Shown here: piece by piece, positions 1-4,743 of the stretch
Numbering within the stretch: position 1 is the first letter of the stretch
Layout of the letters: each line of letters starts with the position of its first letter
Source of the DNA: Rhodospirillales bacterium
GTDB taxonomy: Bacteria > Pseudomonadota > Alphaproteobacteria > QKFK01 > SZUA-500
Direction: 5' to 3'
Length of the DNA stretch: 5,496 nt
NCBI GenBank assembly: GCA_003252195.1
Contig: QKFK01000013.1
Coordinates: forward strand, 1-5,496
Made by a program: the position numbers and the translations under genes
The notes under the pieces: generated by a model
Told to the model about the DNA's origin: nothing
The model's input: the letters and a program-made list of their open reading frames with translations, nothing else
Databases searched by the model: none

Positions 1-13
1 GTACGACCCACCA
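1..13 (+). tRNA. 3' end of a tRNA, probably tRNA-Lys (cut by window edge)
   Basis: The first 13 bases end in CCA at 11-13, after a discriminator A at 10 and an acceptor strand ACGACCC at 3-9. This tail matches the 3' end of E. coli-type tRNA-Lys, whose 5' acceptor strand is GGGTCGT, as I recall it. Only 16 bases separate it from tRNA-Asn, which fits a tandem tRNA transcript cut apart by processing. The anticodon is outside the window, so the Lys identity is inferred from the acceptor alone. Confidence 0.6.
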
Positions 14-29
14 TATAAAGCGAGCTTAT

Positions 30-105
30 TCCGACATAGCTCAGTTGGTAGAGCAAACGGCTGTTAACCGTTCGGTCGTAGGTTCGAGTCCTACTGTCGG
101 AGCCA
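30..105 (+). tRNA. tRNA-Asn(GTT)
   Basis: This is a complete 76-base cloverleaf. The acceptor stem TCCGACA (30-36) pairs perfectly with TGTCGGA (95-101). The D-arm is GCTC/GAGC (39-42 with 51-54). The anticodon stem AACGG/CCGTT (56-60 with 68-72) encloses the loop CTGTTAA, with anticodon GTT at 63-65, which reads Asn codons AAC and AAT. The T-arm carries GGTTCGAGTCC. The discriminator is G102, and CCA is encoded at 103-105. A second tRNA end lies just upstream and a strong terminator begins five bases downstream, so this is the last gene of a tRNA transcript. Its final six bases are also the start of a direct repeat whose second copy is at 1903. Confidence 0.97.
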
Positions 106-144
106 ATTATAAAAAGACCTTAGATTTTTCTAAGGTCTTTTTTT
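100..144. repeat. Direct repeat, copy 1 (tRNA-Asn 3' end plus terminator)
   Basis: The repeat begins inside tRNA-Asn with GAGCCA, continues through AATT and AT, and covers the whole 34-base terminator. Copy 2 at 1903-1946 is identical except that AT at 109-110 is replaced by a single C at 1912. The sequences diverge immediately outside the repeat on both sides. A repeat that starts in a tRNA 3' end and encloses cargo is the usual footprint of site-specific integration, but a dispersed terminator sequence could give the same pattern. Confidence 0.8.
111..144 (+). terminator. Rho-independent terminator of the tRNA transcript (bidirectional)
   Basis: A perfect 14-bp stem, AAAAAGACCTTAGA (111-124) with TCTAAGGTCTTTTT (129-142), encloses a TTTT loop and runs into a seven-T tract (138-144). 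Because an A tract precedes the stem, the minus-strand transcript has a similar hairpin followed by U residues. The element should therefore also stop the leftward membrane-protein gene, whose stop codon lies 18 bases away. An identical 34-base copy is at 1913-1946. Confidence 0.93.
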
Positions 145-162
145 CAACTCTCTTTTGCCATA

Positions 163-1719
163 TCAGTTCTCCTCACCTAAGCTACTTAAATCTAATTTAT
201 ATACACCGCCTTTTACTACATATTGTTTTTGTACATATTTATCATCATAATAACGATTAACATGTCTATCAATCTTGTAATATATATTATCTTTATAATA
301 TTTATTATTAACTCCTTCAGCAGAAGACAACACAGCCATACATATATCCAAGCTTTTATTTTCATTCTTACACATAGGTACAACAGAAGCTACATATTGC
401 AACGAACTTGAGCTAAACACACTCACATTCTTAAACAGATACTCAGCAGTTTTTGTTTTTGTCGTTGAATAAATTACTATGTACTTACTACTAAGGAAAT
501 TAAGTTCTGAGTTTGTTTTAACATCATCGAAACAGGCTCTATCCAGGTTTATTTTTAATAGATGCCTATAATTATCAGATTTTTTATATCTGCTTATATA
601 TACAAGCCCATTATCAAATAAAACATTGCCTTTGTTATTGTAATATTCATCATTATAATACTCATCGGGTAATTTATATTTTGTAATAATCTTTGGCTTT
701 TTATGAGAAACATCCATCAGAAAAACATAGTTTTTGTTAAGCAGTAGTAATCTATCTTCACCAACTGCAATAGCATCCCCGCCAACAAGAGGAAGCATTA
801 TTTTATTTATACTATTTCTTTTGTTGTCATGATAGTAAAATGGAGTTGCTACTTTTTTTGACCACTTATGAGTTATATTAAAGTAATCATAATCTATGCT
901 TTTAGCATCTTTAGGAATGTCAGATTCCGCAATTTCTTCTACTTTTATTGGCTTTGCAACTTCCTTATTTTTTAGTATCACTTCTTTATCAAGCTTAAGC
1001 TCTGCAATATTATTTAGAGTGATAAAATATGAGTTATGAGTTACTGATAGAAAATATATACACAACAAAAATAATGAGAACACAAATTTATATCTTAAGT
1101 TAAGAGATATCATATTGCCATCTCTGCTTTTCCTTAGATAATGCGATACCACCAAAGATAAAAATACTGTAGTTAGTAAAGATATAATGTCCATATATTC
1201 ACAATAGTAATAATAAACGCTCGTTATCTTTTCATATTTATAACTTTCAGTTAAATAAACACTCCAATACGCAACGATAGAGGCGACAAGACCAACTACT
1301 AGCCCTATTCGCTTATATCTCTTAATACTACACGAGAGCACAAGACAACCAAAGAAAAACAGATTATTCAAAAACAAATTGTAATAGTCAAAATTAGGTT
1401 CTTTTATATCTATAAAAAAACTAAATGGCAATGATAGCAACGCCACTATTATAGAGAAAGGAGGAAAGATAATAACAAAATCTGTAATTAAGACCAACCC
1501 ACCAACAACTCCATTTACAATCTTATATATAGAACTAGACAACACTGGGAACGAATATAAAACCAATGAAGCAATCAACAACAAAAGAGTAAAATTAAAA
1601 CATCTTCTAATTAACATCTTTTCTTTATCAGAGAAACCTAAAAATCCTTTTTTTTCTATAAAAGAAACAAATCGTATATACATTGCTTTCATTTTATTCC
1701 TCATTACTTTATCACCCAT
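163..1719 (-). CDS. Multi-span membrane protein with large exported C-terminal domain, function unknown
   Basis: I do not recognise a family. Starting at the ATG at 1717-1719 the protein has 518 residues. About seven hydrophobic segments are visible, at roughly 41-60, 67-86, 87-103, 115-130, 137-156, 177-193 and 211-228. Lys/Arg-rich stretches at the N-terminus, near 131-137 and near 194-211 suggest a cytoplasmic N-terminus and a C-terminal domain (about 230-518) outside the inner membrane. That domain has repeated short beta-like stretches (about 312-351, 364-393, 406-450 and near the end) resembling beta-propeller blades; this is inference. Tyr, Asn, Lys and Ser are abundant, with a Tyr-rich loop near 160-176 and a tandem DEYYN at 352-361. 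A GTG at 1747-1749 would add ten residues but lacks a ribosome site. The gene lies alone between two copies of a tRNA-linked repeat, so horizontal origin is plausible. Confidence 0.8.
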   Translation of the reverse strand: MGDKVMRNKMKAMYIRFVSFIEKKGFLGFSDKEKMLIRRCFNFTLLLLIASLVLYSFPVLSSSIYKIVNGVVGGLVLITDFVIIFPPFSIIVALLSLPFSFFIDIKEPNFDYYNLFLNNLFFFGCLVLSCSIKRYKRIGLVVGLVASIVAYWSVYLTESYKYEKITSVYYYYCEYMDIISLLTTVFLSLVVSHYLRKSRDGNMISLNLRYKFVFSLFLLCIYFLSVTHNSYFITLNNIAELKLDKEVILKNKEVAKPIKVEEIAESDIPKDAKSIDYDYFNITHKWSKKVATPFYYHDNKRNSINKIMLPLVGGDAIAVGEDRLLLLNKNYVFLMDVSHKKPKIITKYKLPDEYYNDEYYNNKGNVLFDNGLVYISRYKKSDNYRHLLKINLDRACFDDVKTNSELNFLSSKYIVIYSTTKTKTAEYLFKNVSVFSSSSLQYVASVVPMCKNENKSLDICMAVLSSAEGVNNKYYKDNIYYKIDRHVNRYYDDKYVQKQYVVKGGVYKLDLSSLGEEN

Positions 1720-1724
1720 ATCAA

Positions 1725-1730
1725 CCTCAC
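1725..1730 (-). promoter_or_regulatory. Ribosome binding site choosing the ATG at 1719
   Basis: On the minus strand GTGAGG lies five bases before the ATG at 1717-1719, which is good Shine-Dalgarno spacing. The upstream in-frame GTG at 1749 has no purine-rich site before it. A later ATG (residue 10 of the called protein) also has AGGA in front, so a slightly shorter product cannot be excluded. Confidence 0.6.
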
Positions 1731-1756
1731 AATAAAACCAAATAACCACTGCACAT

Positions 1757-1775
1757 CATACATAAAACATGTATG
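1757..1775 (-). repeat. Short hairpin in the leader of the membrane-protein gene
   Basis: CATACAT (1757-1763) and ATGTATG (1769-1775) are perfectly complementary around a five-base loop. The hairpin lies about 38 bases before the ATG at 1719, so it would form in the 5' leader if transcription starts further upstream. It has no T tract on the minus strand and is not a terminator of that gene. A regulatory role is only possible, not shown. Confidence 0.4.
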
Positions 1776-1856
1776 CTTTTCTATATTAGTTCTAAGCGAT
1801 GATAAAAGCACCCTATTCTATTATTGATTTTATAGTCTCTACGAATGGAATAAAAT

Positions 1857-1892
1857 ACGATATATCATCATAACAATTAGTTCGTATATCGT
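1857..1892. repeat. 8-bp inverted repeat beside the second direct-repeat copy
   Basis: ACGATATA at 1857-1864 and TATATCGT at 1885-1892 are exact reverse complements, with a 20-base spacer. The right arm ends ten bases before the direct repeat at 1903. The layout could be a protein-binding site for transcription or recombination, but AT-rich DNA yields such matches by chance. Confidence 0.4.
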
Positions 1893-1902
1893 CTAAACAC
1901 CC

Positions 1903-1946
1903 GAGCCAATTCAAAAAGACCTTAGATTTTTCTAAGGTCTTTTTTT
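1903..1946. repeat. Direct repeat, copy 2 (displaced tRNA end plus terminator)
   Basis: GAGCCAATT at 1903-1911 repeats the last six bases and first flanking bases of tRNA-Asn, and 1913-1946 repeats its terminator without a mismatch. Only the AT-to-C change at 1912 separates the copies. Upstream of 1903 there is no pairing partner for an acceptor stem and no T-arm, so this is not a second tRNA gene. It would be the outer junction of an insertion if the enclosed region is mobile. Confidence 0.75.
1913..1946 (-). terminator. Bidirectional terminator downstream of the ASCH-gene operon
   Basis: This is the same perfect 14-bp stem as after tRNA-Asn (1913-1926 with 1931-1944) with a TTTT loop. Read leftward, the hairpin is followed by a short T run. 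It lies 51 bases beyond the stop codon of the ASCH-domain gene, and no other hairpin lies between, so it probably ends that three-gene transcript. In the plus direction, with its seven-T tract, it would block read-through into the operon. Confidence 0.85.
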
Positions 1947-1997
1947 GTAGTTAGAATTCTGCAACCAATACACACAAAACGAAAGAAGGCTTTTGCA

Positions 1998-2372
1998 TTA
2001 GACAATCTTCTTAAACTCTAATGACAGTACGGTTTGTTTGTTTTGTTTTTTAAGGGGGAAGAAGTCAGCAAGGGTTGCTTGCAAATCAGCTTTTGAATAA
2101 ACGCTAGTCTTTTTATAATCTATTTTATCAACCAATGAAGCAAAGTTCTTTGCCTGAGCAATATCAATCACCTCTGCTTGTATTTTATATTTTTTATTAT
2201 CATCATTTATAAAGATTATTTTTGCACCAATATTTATTGCTCTTGTTTTTCTATTCTTTAAGAGCATCAATATTGTTTTTTCTTCATTGATGACTTTATC
2301 ATAGAACTTGTCTTTGAGTTTGAACTTATATGATTTTTCTATAAACAATATACTATTTATGCAACTTAGCAA
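1998..2372 (-). CDS. Small ASCH-domain protein, probably catalytically altered
   Basis: This 124-residue protein resembles the ASCH fold (PUA-like RNA- or nucleoside-binding), including E. coli YqfB, an N4-acetylcytidine amidohydrolase. Visible similarities are the EKTI segment at 31-34 followed by a basic loop, NIGAKIIF at 47-54 (family: GD.I.F), a beta strand ending in VIDI near 68-71, and the C-terminal pattern ADLQATLADFFP then LSLEFK (95-121). Compared by eye with the remembered motif KTIxxR, the Lys is kept (K32), but the following Thr/Glu and Arg positions are Leu (L35, L37), and a Glu near residue 90 is also absent. It may bind rather than hydrolyse its ligand. The start is TTG, supported by AAGGA eight bases upstream; there is no in-frame ATG nearby. 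It lies 24 bases after the dehydrogenase gene and is probably co-transcribed with it. Confidence 0.72.
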   Translation of the reverse strand: MLSCINSILFIEKSYKFKLKDKFYDKVINEEKTILMLLKNRKTRAINIGAKIIFINDDNKKYKIQAEVIDIAQAKNFASLVDKIDYKKTSVYSKADLQATLADFFPLKKQNKQTVLSLEFKKIV

Positions 2373-2380
2373 ATTAACAA

Positions 2381-2385
2381 TCCTT
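2381..2385 (-). promoter_or_regulatory. Ribosome binding site supporting a TTG start
   Basis: On the minus strand AAGGA lies eight bases before the TTG at 2370-2372. The frame has no early ATG or GTG, and a further TTG at residue 9 has no purine-rich site, so this site decides the start of the ASCH-domain gene. A TTG start next to a good site suggests deliberately low translation. Confidence 0.6.
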
Positions 2386-2396
2386 AATTGTGCAAC

Positions 2397-3350
2397 CTAA
2401 TTAACCAGATACACCTTATCTTTATTGCCATTAAAATAGTTGATTATATTTTCTATAGAAACCCTATTCATATTATTTATCGCATCAACAGTGTGTGAAG
2501 CAATATGCGCAGTTACAACAAATTTATCATCGGGCAAGTCAAACAACCCATAATCAGTTTTATCGGCCTCGCATTTTGGGTTCTCACCATAATATCCGTC
2601 CATAGCGCAAGCATGAATTATATTATTAGCTAGGGCATTATATAAATCTGCCCCATTTACCAAGTGAGGGCGAGATGTATTTATAAGCACGCAACTATTT
2701 TTCATAATCTCAAACTCGTTTTTGGCTATGTAGTTTCTTGTATGCTCGTTTTCATCCATACACATAAACAACACATCAGCTTCTTTTAAGAGCTCTTCCT
2801 TGCATGCAAAACGATATTCATTTTGTTTGTCTTTTCTGCTGGTATAGATAACCTCTGAACCAAAACCATATTTACATATTCTGGCAATACAAGAACCTAT
2901 ATTACCAAGCCCTGCTATGCCGATTTTTAGACTTTTAATCTCGTTTAGAAGCAATGACTTGCGTGAAGTATTTCCAGACTTTAAGCGATTACTCATTAAT
3001 GTTGTTTGCTTTATTAAATCTAGCATTAATGACACAGAAAATTCAGCTACTGAATTGGCATTTACAGAAGGAGTATTGCAAACTTTTATATTGTGAGCAT
3101 TGCAATAATCCATGTCTATATAGCTAGAATAACCAGTGCCCATAAAAGAGATTAGCTTTAAATTAGTGAATTCTGCCAGCACATCTGCTTTGATAACTCC
3201 AGAGCCAAATAAAATCACCTCATATTGAGAACAATCAAAATCAGCCACACCATCAATTAAGGTTTCATCAACCGTAAATCCATTATCCAAAAACAACTTT
3301 TCTTCTTCTGATGAGAAAAAAGCCTTACCAATTAGCATAATTTTTTTCAT
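2397..3350 (-). CDS. D-isomer-specific 2-hydroxyacid dehydrogenase, probably NADP-dependent
   Basis: This 317-residue cytoplasmic enzyme has the normal family length and probably interconverts a D-2-hydroxyacid and a 2-oxoacid with a nicotinamide cofactor. The substrate-binding domain is formed by about 1-100 and the C-terminal end. The Rossmann domain, about 101-285, has GLGNIG at 147-152. After its second strand comes YTSR (169-172) instead of an acidic residue, which in this family usually means NADP, as in glyoxylate/hydroxypyruvate reductases. The catalytic triad is present: R227 in NTSRPHLVN, E256 five residues after D251, and H282 in TAHIAS. The substrate cannot be read from sequence; phosphoglycerate dehydrogenase (SerA) is unlikely because the ACT region is missing. 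The gene starts with ATG after a weak GAGT site and lies 19 bases after the methyltransferase gene and 24 before the ASCH gene. Confidence 0.93.
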   Translation of the reverse strand: MKKIMLIGKAFFSSEEEKLFLDNGFTVDETLIDGVADFDCSQYEVILFGSGVIKADVLAEFTNLKLISFMGTGYSSYIDMDYCNAHNIKVCNTPSVNANSVAEFSVSLMLDLIKQTTLMSNRLKSGNTSRKSLLLNEIKSLKIGIAGLGNIGSCIARICKYGFGSEVIYTSRKDKQNEYRFACKEELLKEADVLFMCMDENEHTRNYIAKNEFEIMKNSCVLINTSRPHLVNGADLYNALANNIIHACAMDGYYGENPKCEADKTDYGLFDLPDDKFVVTAHIASHTVDAINNMNRVSIENIINYFNGNKDKVYLVN

Positions 3351-3369
3351 AACAACACTCTATAAATTT

Positions 3370-3843
3370 TTACCACAATTTAGGAATGAATATGGGGGTT
3401 TTTTCTTTATAATCAAGATATTCTTTACCAAACACACTTTCCATTTTTTGCTCATGAGAGCGAAGCATAATCACCCCTATTATATACATAAGCACAAATT
3501 GACAAACCAGTGTAAACCATGAATCTATCGCAATCGCATTAGCAGGGAAAATACCTAATATATAAGAGCTATAAATTGGGTTACGCACCTTGGCAAATGG
3601 GCCAGACGTTACTAACTTTTTTTGGTGGAAATGGTATTTAATTGTATTGCCAGCGGTTACTAACATAACCATAGCAAAGGCAAATAATAAGAACGAAATC
3701 ACAAACCTTGTGTCGCTAGACAATCCCATTTTAGGTGGGTGAACATAATTAAGTTCAGCAAAACGAATACAAGCTAAGCAAACAATGCTAATTAAAACAT
3801 AGGTTCTACCAAGAATTGATGTCTTTTTCTTTTCTTCTGCCAT
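3370..3843 (-). CDS. Membrane methyltransferase of the isoprenylcysteine carboxyl methyltransferase (ICMT) type
   Basis: This 157-residue inner-membrane protein has about four hydrophobic segments, near 13-30, 47-64, 92-108 and 109-127. The family signature is clear: KLVTSGPFAKVRNPIYSS at 76-93 (general form T.GP...RNP.Y) and then HEQKMESVFGKEYLDY at 130-145 leading to TPIFIPK. In ICMT and related phospholipid methyltransferases this C-terminal half binds S-adenosylmethionine at the membrane. Bacterial members rarely have prenylated protein substrates, so the acceptor is unknown; lipids or small hydrophobic metabolites are possible. The ATG is preceded by GGGTGA with short spacing. It is the first gene of a probable three-gene operon with the dehydrogenase and the ASCH protein. 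A PEMT/NnrU-like annotation would be an equivalent general call. Confidence 0.85.
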   Translation of the reverse strand: MAEEKKKTSILGRTYVLISIVCLACIRFAELNYVHPPKMGLSSDTRFVISFLLFAFAMVMLVTAGNTIKYHFHQKKLVTSGPFAKVRNPIYSSYILGIFPANAIAIDSWFTLVCQFVLMYIIGVIMLRSHEQKMESVFGKEYLDYKEKTPIFIPKLW

Positions 3844-3876
3844 ATTTCACCCATTTGTTAGGCTAACAACTAACAC

Positions 3877-3905
3877 ATCATCATATTAAATCACCAACAG
3901 GTCAA
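3877..3905 (-). promoter_or_regulatory. Candidate sigma-70 promoter of the methyltransferase operon
   Basis: On the minus strand TTGACC (3900-3905) resembles a -35 box, and GATGAT (3877-3882) lies 17 bases downstream as a -10 with four of six consensus positions. A better -10, TATGAT (3880-3885), overlaps it, but at only 14 bases spacing. Transcription would begin near 3870, about 27 bases before the ATG. A near-palindrome, GTTAGGCTAAC, at 3857-3867 lies just beyond and could be an operator. The call rests on pattern only. Confidence 0.3.
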
Positions 3906-3931
3906 GAAAATAGATTATAAATAAATTATGA

Positions 3932-4633
3932 CTATTTAGCTGATTGAGGAGCAGTTTCTTTAGGAATAGCCTTTGGATCTTTAGGAGAAACTATACCACC
4001 TGAAATCACCAATTTTAGCCCCTCTTCAACGGTCATTTTTAGCCTTATAATATCTTTTTTAGGCACAAAAAGCAAAAAGCCCGATGTTGGGTTCGGCGTT
4101 GTTGGAAGGAATATATTTACAACCTCATCATCAGTTACGCGTTGCACTTCACCTTTTGTAGTGCCTGTAATAAAGCCGATCACCCACATATCTTTACGTG
4201 GATACTCAACTAACACAACCTCTCTAAATGCGGTTGATTGAGTTGCAAGAACTGTTTCTAATATTTGCTTTAATGCACCATACAAACTTGAGATAAAAGG
4301 CATTCTCTCAATTATTTTATCCCATATTCTGGTTAAGAACTTACCCAAAAAGCCCGCTGCAAACATACCAATAAATATTAAGCCAACGACAAGGATAATC
4401 ACCCCTAAACCAGGGACAGAAAATGGCAAATAATTATCTGGGTGGAACTCTGGTGGAATTAACTTACCAACCTTAGCATCAACAAAATTAATCAACAAAA
4501 TAGCTATATAAAAGGTAATTGCAGCAGGTGCTGTAACTAATATCCCTGTGAAAAAATATGTTCTAAGCCTTGCCCCTGCGCCTTTAGGCGGAGCAACAAC
4601 TTCAACATCAATTTCATTATCTTCATCAGCCAT
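3932..4633 (-). CDS. DUF502 family inner-membrane protein
   Basis: This 233-residue protein fits the DUF502 family (PF04367) in length and pattern. Its molecular role is not established. A short acidic cytoplasmic N-terminus precedes TM1 at about 26-50, which begins RTYFFTGILVTAPAAIT. An exposed loop with Pro and acidic residues follows (51-72), then TM2 at about 74-98. The soluble C-terminal domain contains the family hallmarks MPFISSLYGALKQ (111-123), FLPTTPNPTSGFLLFVP (175-191) and EEGLKLVISGGI (203-214). The tail after 216 is Pro/Lys-rich and probably disordered. Two membrane spans imply both termini on the cytoplasmic side. The ATG has AAGGTGA directly upstream. In many alphaproteobacteria this gene sits among DNA repair and housekeeping genes; here it follows recJ with a 110-base gap. 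Confidence 0.92.
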   Translation of the reverse strand: MADEDNEIDVEVVAPPKGAGARLRTYFFTGILVTAPAAITFYIAILLINFVDAKVGKLIPPEFHPDNYLPFSVPGLGVIILVVGLIFIGMFAAGFLGKFLTRIWDKIIERMPFISSLYGALKQILETVLATQSTAFREVVLVEYPRKDMWVIGFITGTTKGEVQRVTDDEVVNIFLPTTPNPTSGFLLFVPKKDIIRLKMTVEEGLKLVISGGIVSPKDPKAIPKETAPQSAK

Positions 4634-4743
4634 ATTTCACCTTATAAAGTTTTATTAAACTTAAATGATAATATACTATATCTCATTGTTATTAGCTAGA
4701 AATATCGGCAAAATCATATAAACACGATTTATTACAAACTGAA
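4634..4743. other. Intergenic region between recJ and the DUF502 gene
   Basis: This AT-rich gap has no gene. The only hairpin candidate is a weak AAATC/GATTT pair (4711-4730) with a long loop, too poor to be called a terminator. Minus-strand TATAGT and TATATT stretches near 4671-4680 could be -10 boxes for the DUF502 gene, but no matching -35 box stands out, so read-through from recJ remains possible. Confidence 0.4.

Larger units (their letters stand above)
1720..1902. other. Non-coding upstream region with small inverted repeats
   Basis: This stretch between the membrane-protein gene and the second repeat copy holds no credible gene. It contains a 7-bp hairpin, CATACAT/ATGTATG, at 1757-1775. 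It also contains an 8-bp inverted repeat, ACGATATA (1857-1864) with TATATCGT (1885-1892), separated by 20 bases. TACGA occurs twice on the plus strand (1840 and 1856) and TCGTA once at 1882. The promoter of the leftward gene should lie here; minus-strand TATAAA-like stretches exist, but no convincing -35/-10 pair was found. Confidence 0.5.
100..1946. mobile_element. Putative tRNA-Asn-associated insertion carrying one gene, no integrase
   Basis: The two 44-45-base direct repeats lie about 1.8 kb apart and enclose a single minus-strand gene for an unrecognised membrane protein plus its upstream non-coding region. The left repeat overlaps the intact tRNA-Asn; the right one carries only six tRNA bases, as expected when an integrated element displaces a tRNA tail. 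The enclosed DNA is visibly richer in A and T than the RecJ and DUF502 genes at the right. No integrase, transposase or replication gene lies inside. If it is an element, it is a remnant, a passenger moved by an enzyme encoded elsewhere, or a product of homologous recombination. The alternative is two independent copies of a common terminator sequence. Confidence 0.35.

Noticed and set aside
45..260. Plus-strand open frame of 71 codons
   Set aside because: It begins inside tRNA-Asn, runs through the terminator and into the antisense of the membrane-protein gene; it has no ribosome site and low-complexity content.
223..411. Plus-strand open frame of 62 codons rich in Ile
   Set aside because: It is antisense to the membrane-protein gene, and its composition is what AT-rich antisense DNA gives by chance.
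1720..1749. GTG at 1747-1749 as the start of the membrane-protein gene
   Set aside because: No purine-rich site precedes it, while the ATG at 1719 has GTGAGG at good spacing; the extra ten residues are not typical of a protein N-terminus.
1830..1908. A second or degenerate tRNA ending in CCA at 1906-1908
   Set aside because: No 5' acceptor partner, T-arm or anticodon stem can be formed; only the last six bases match tRNA-Asn, so it is a fragment from the direct repeat.
4711..4730. Hairpin after recJ as a terminator
   Set aside because: The stem is only five AT-rich pairs with a ten-base loop, and there is no convincing T tract.
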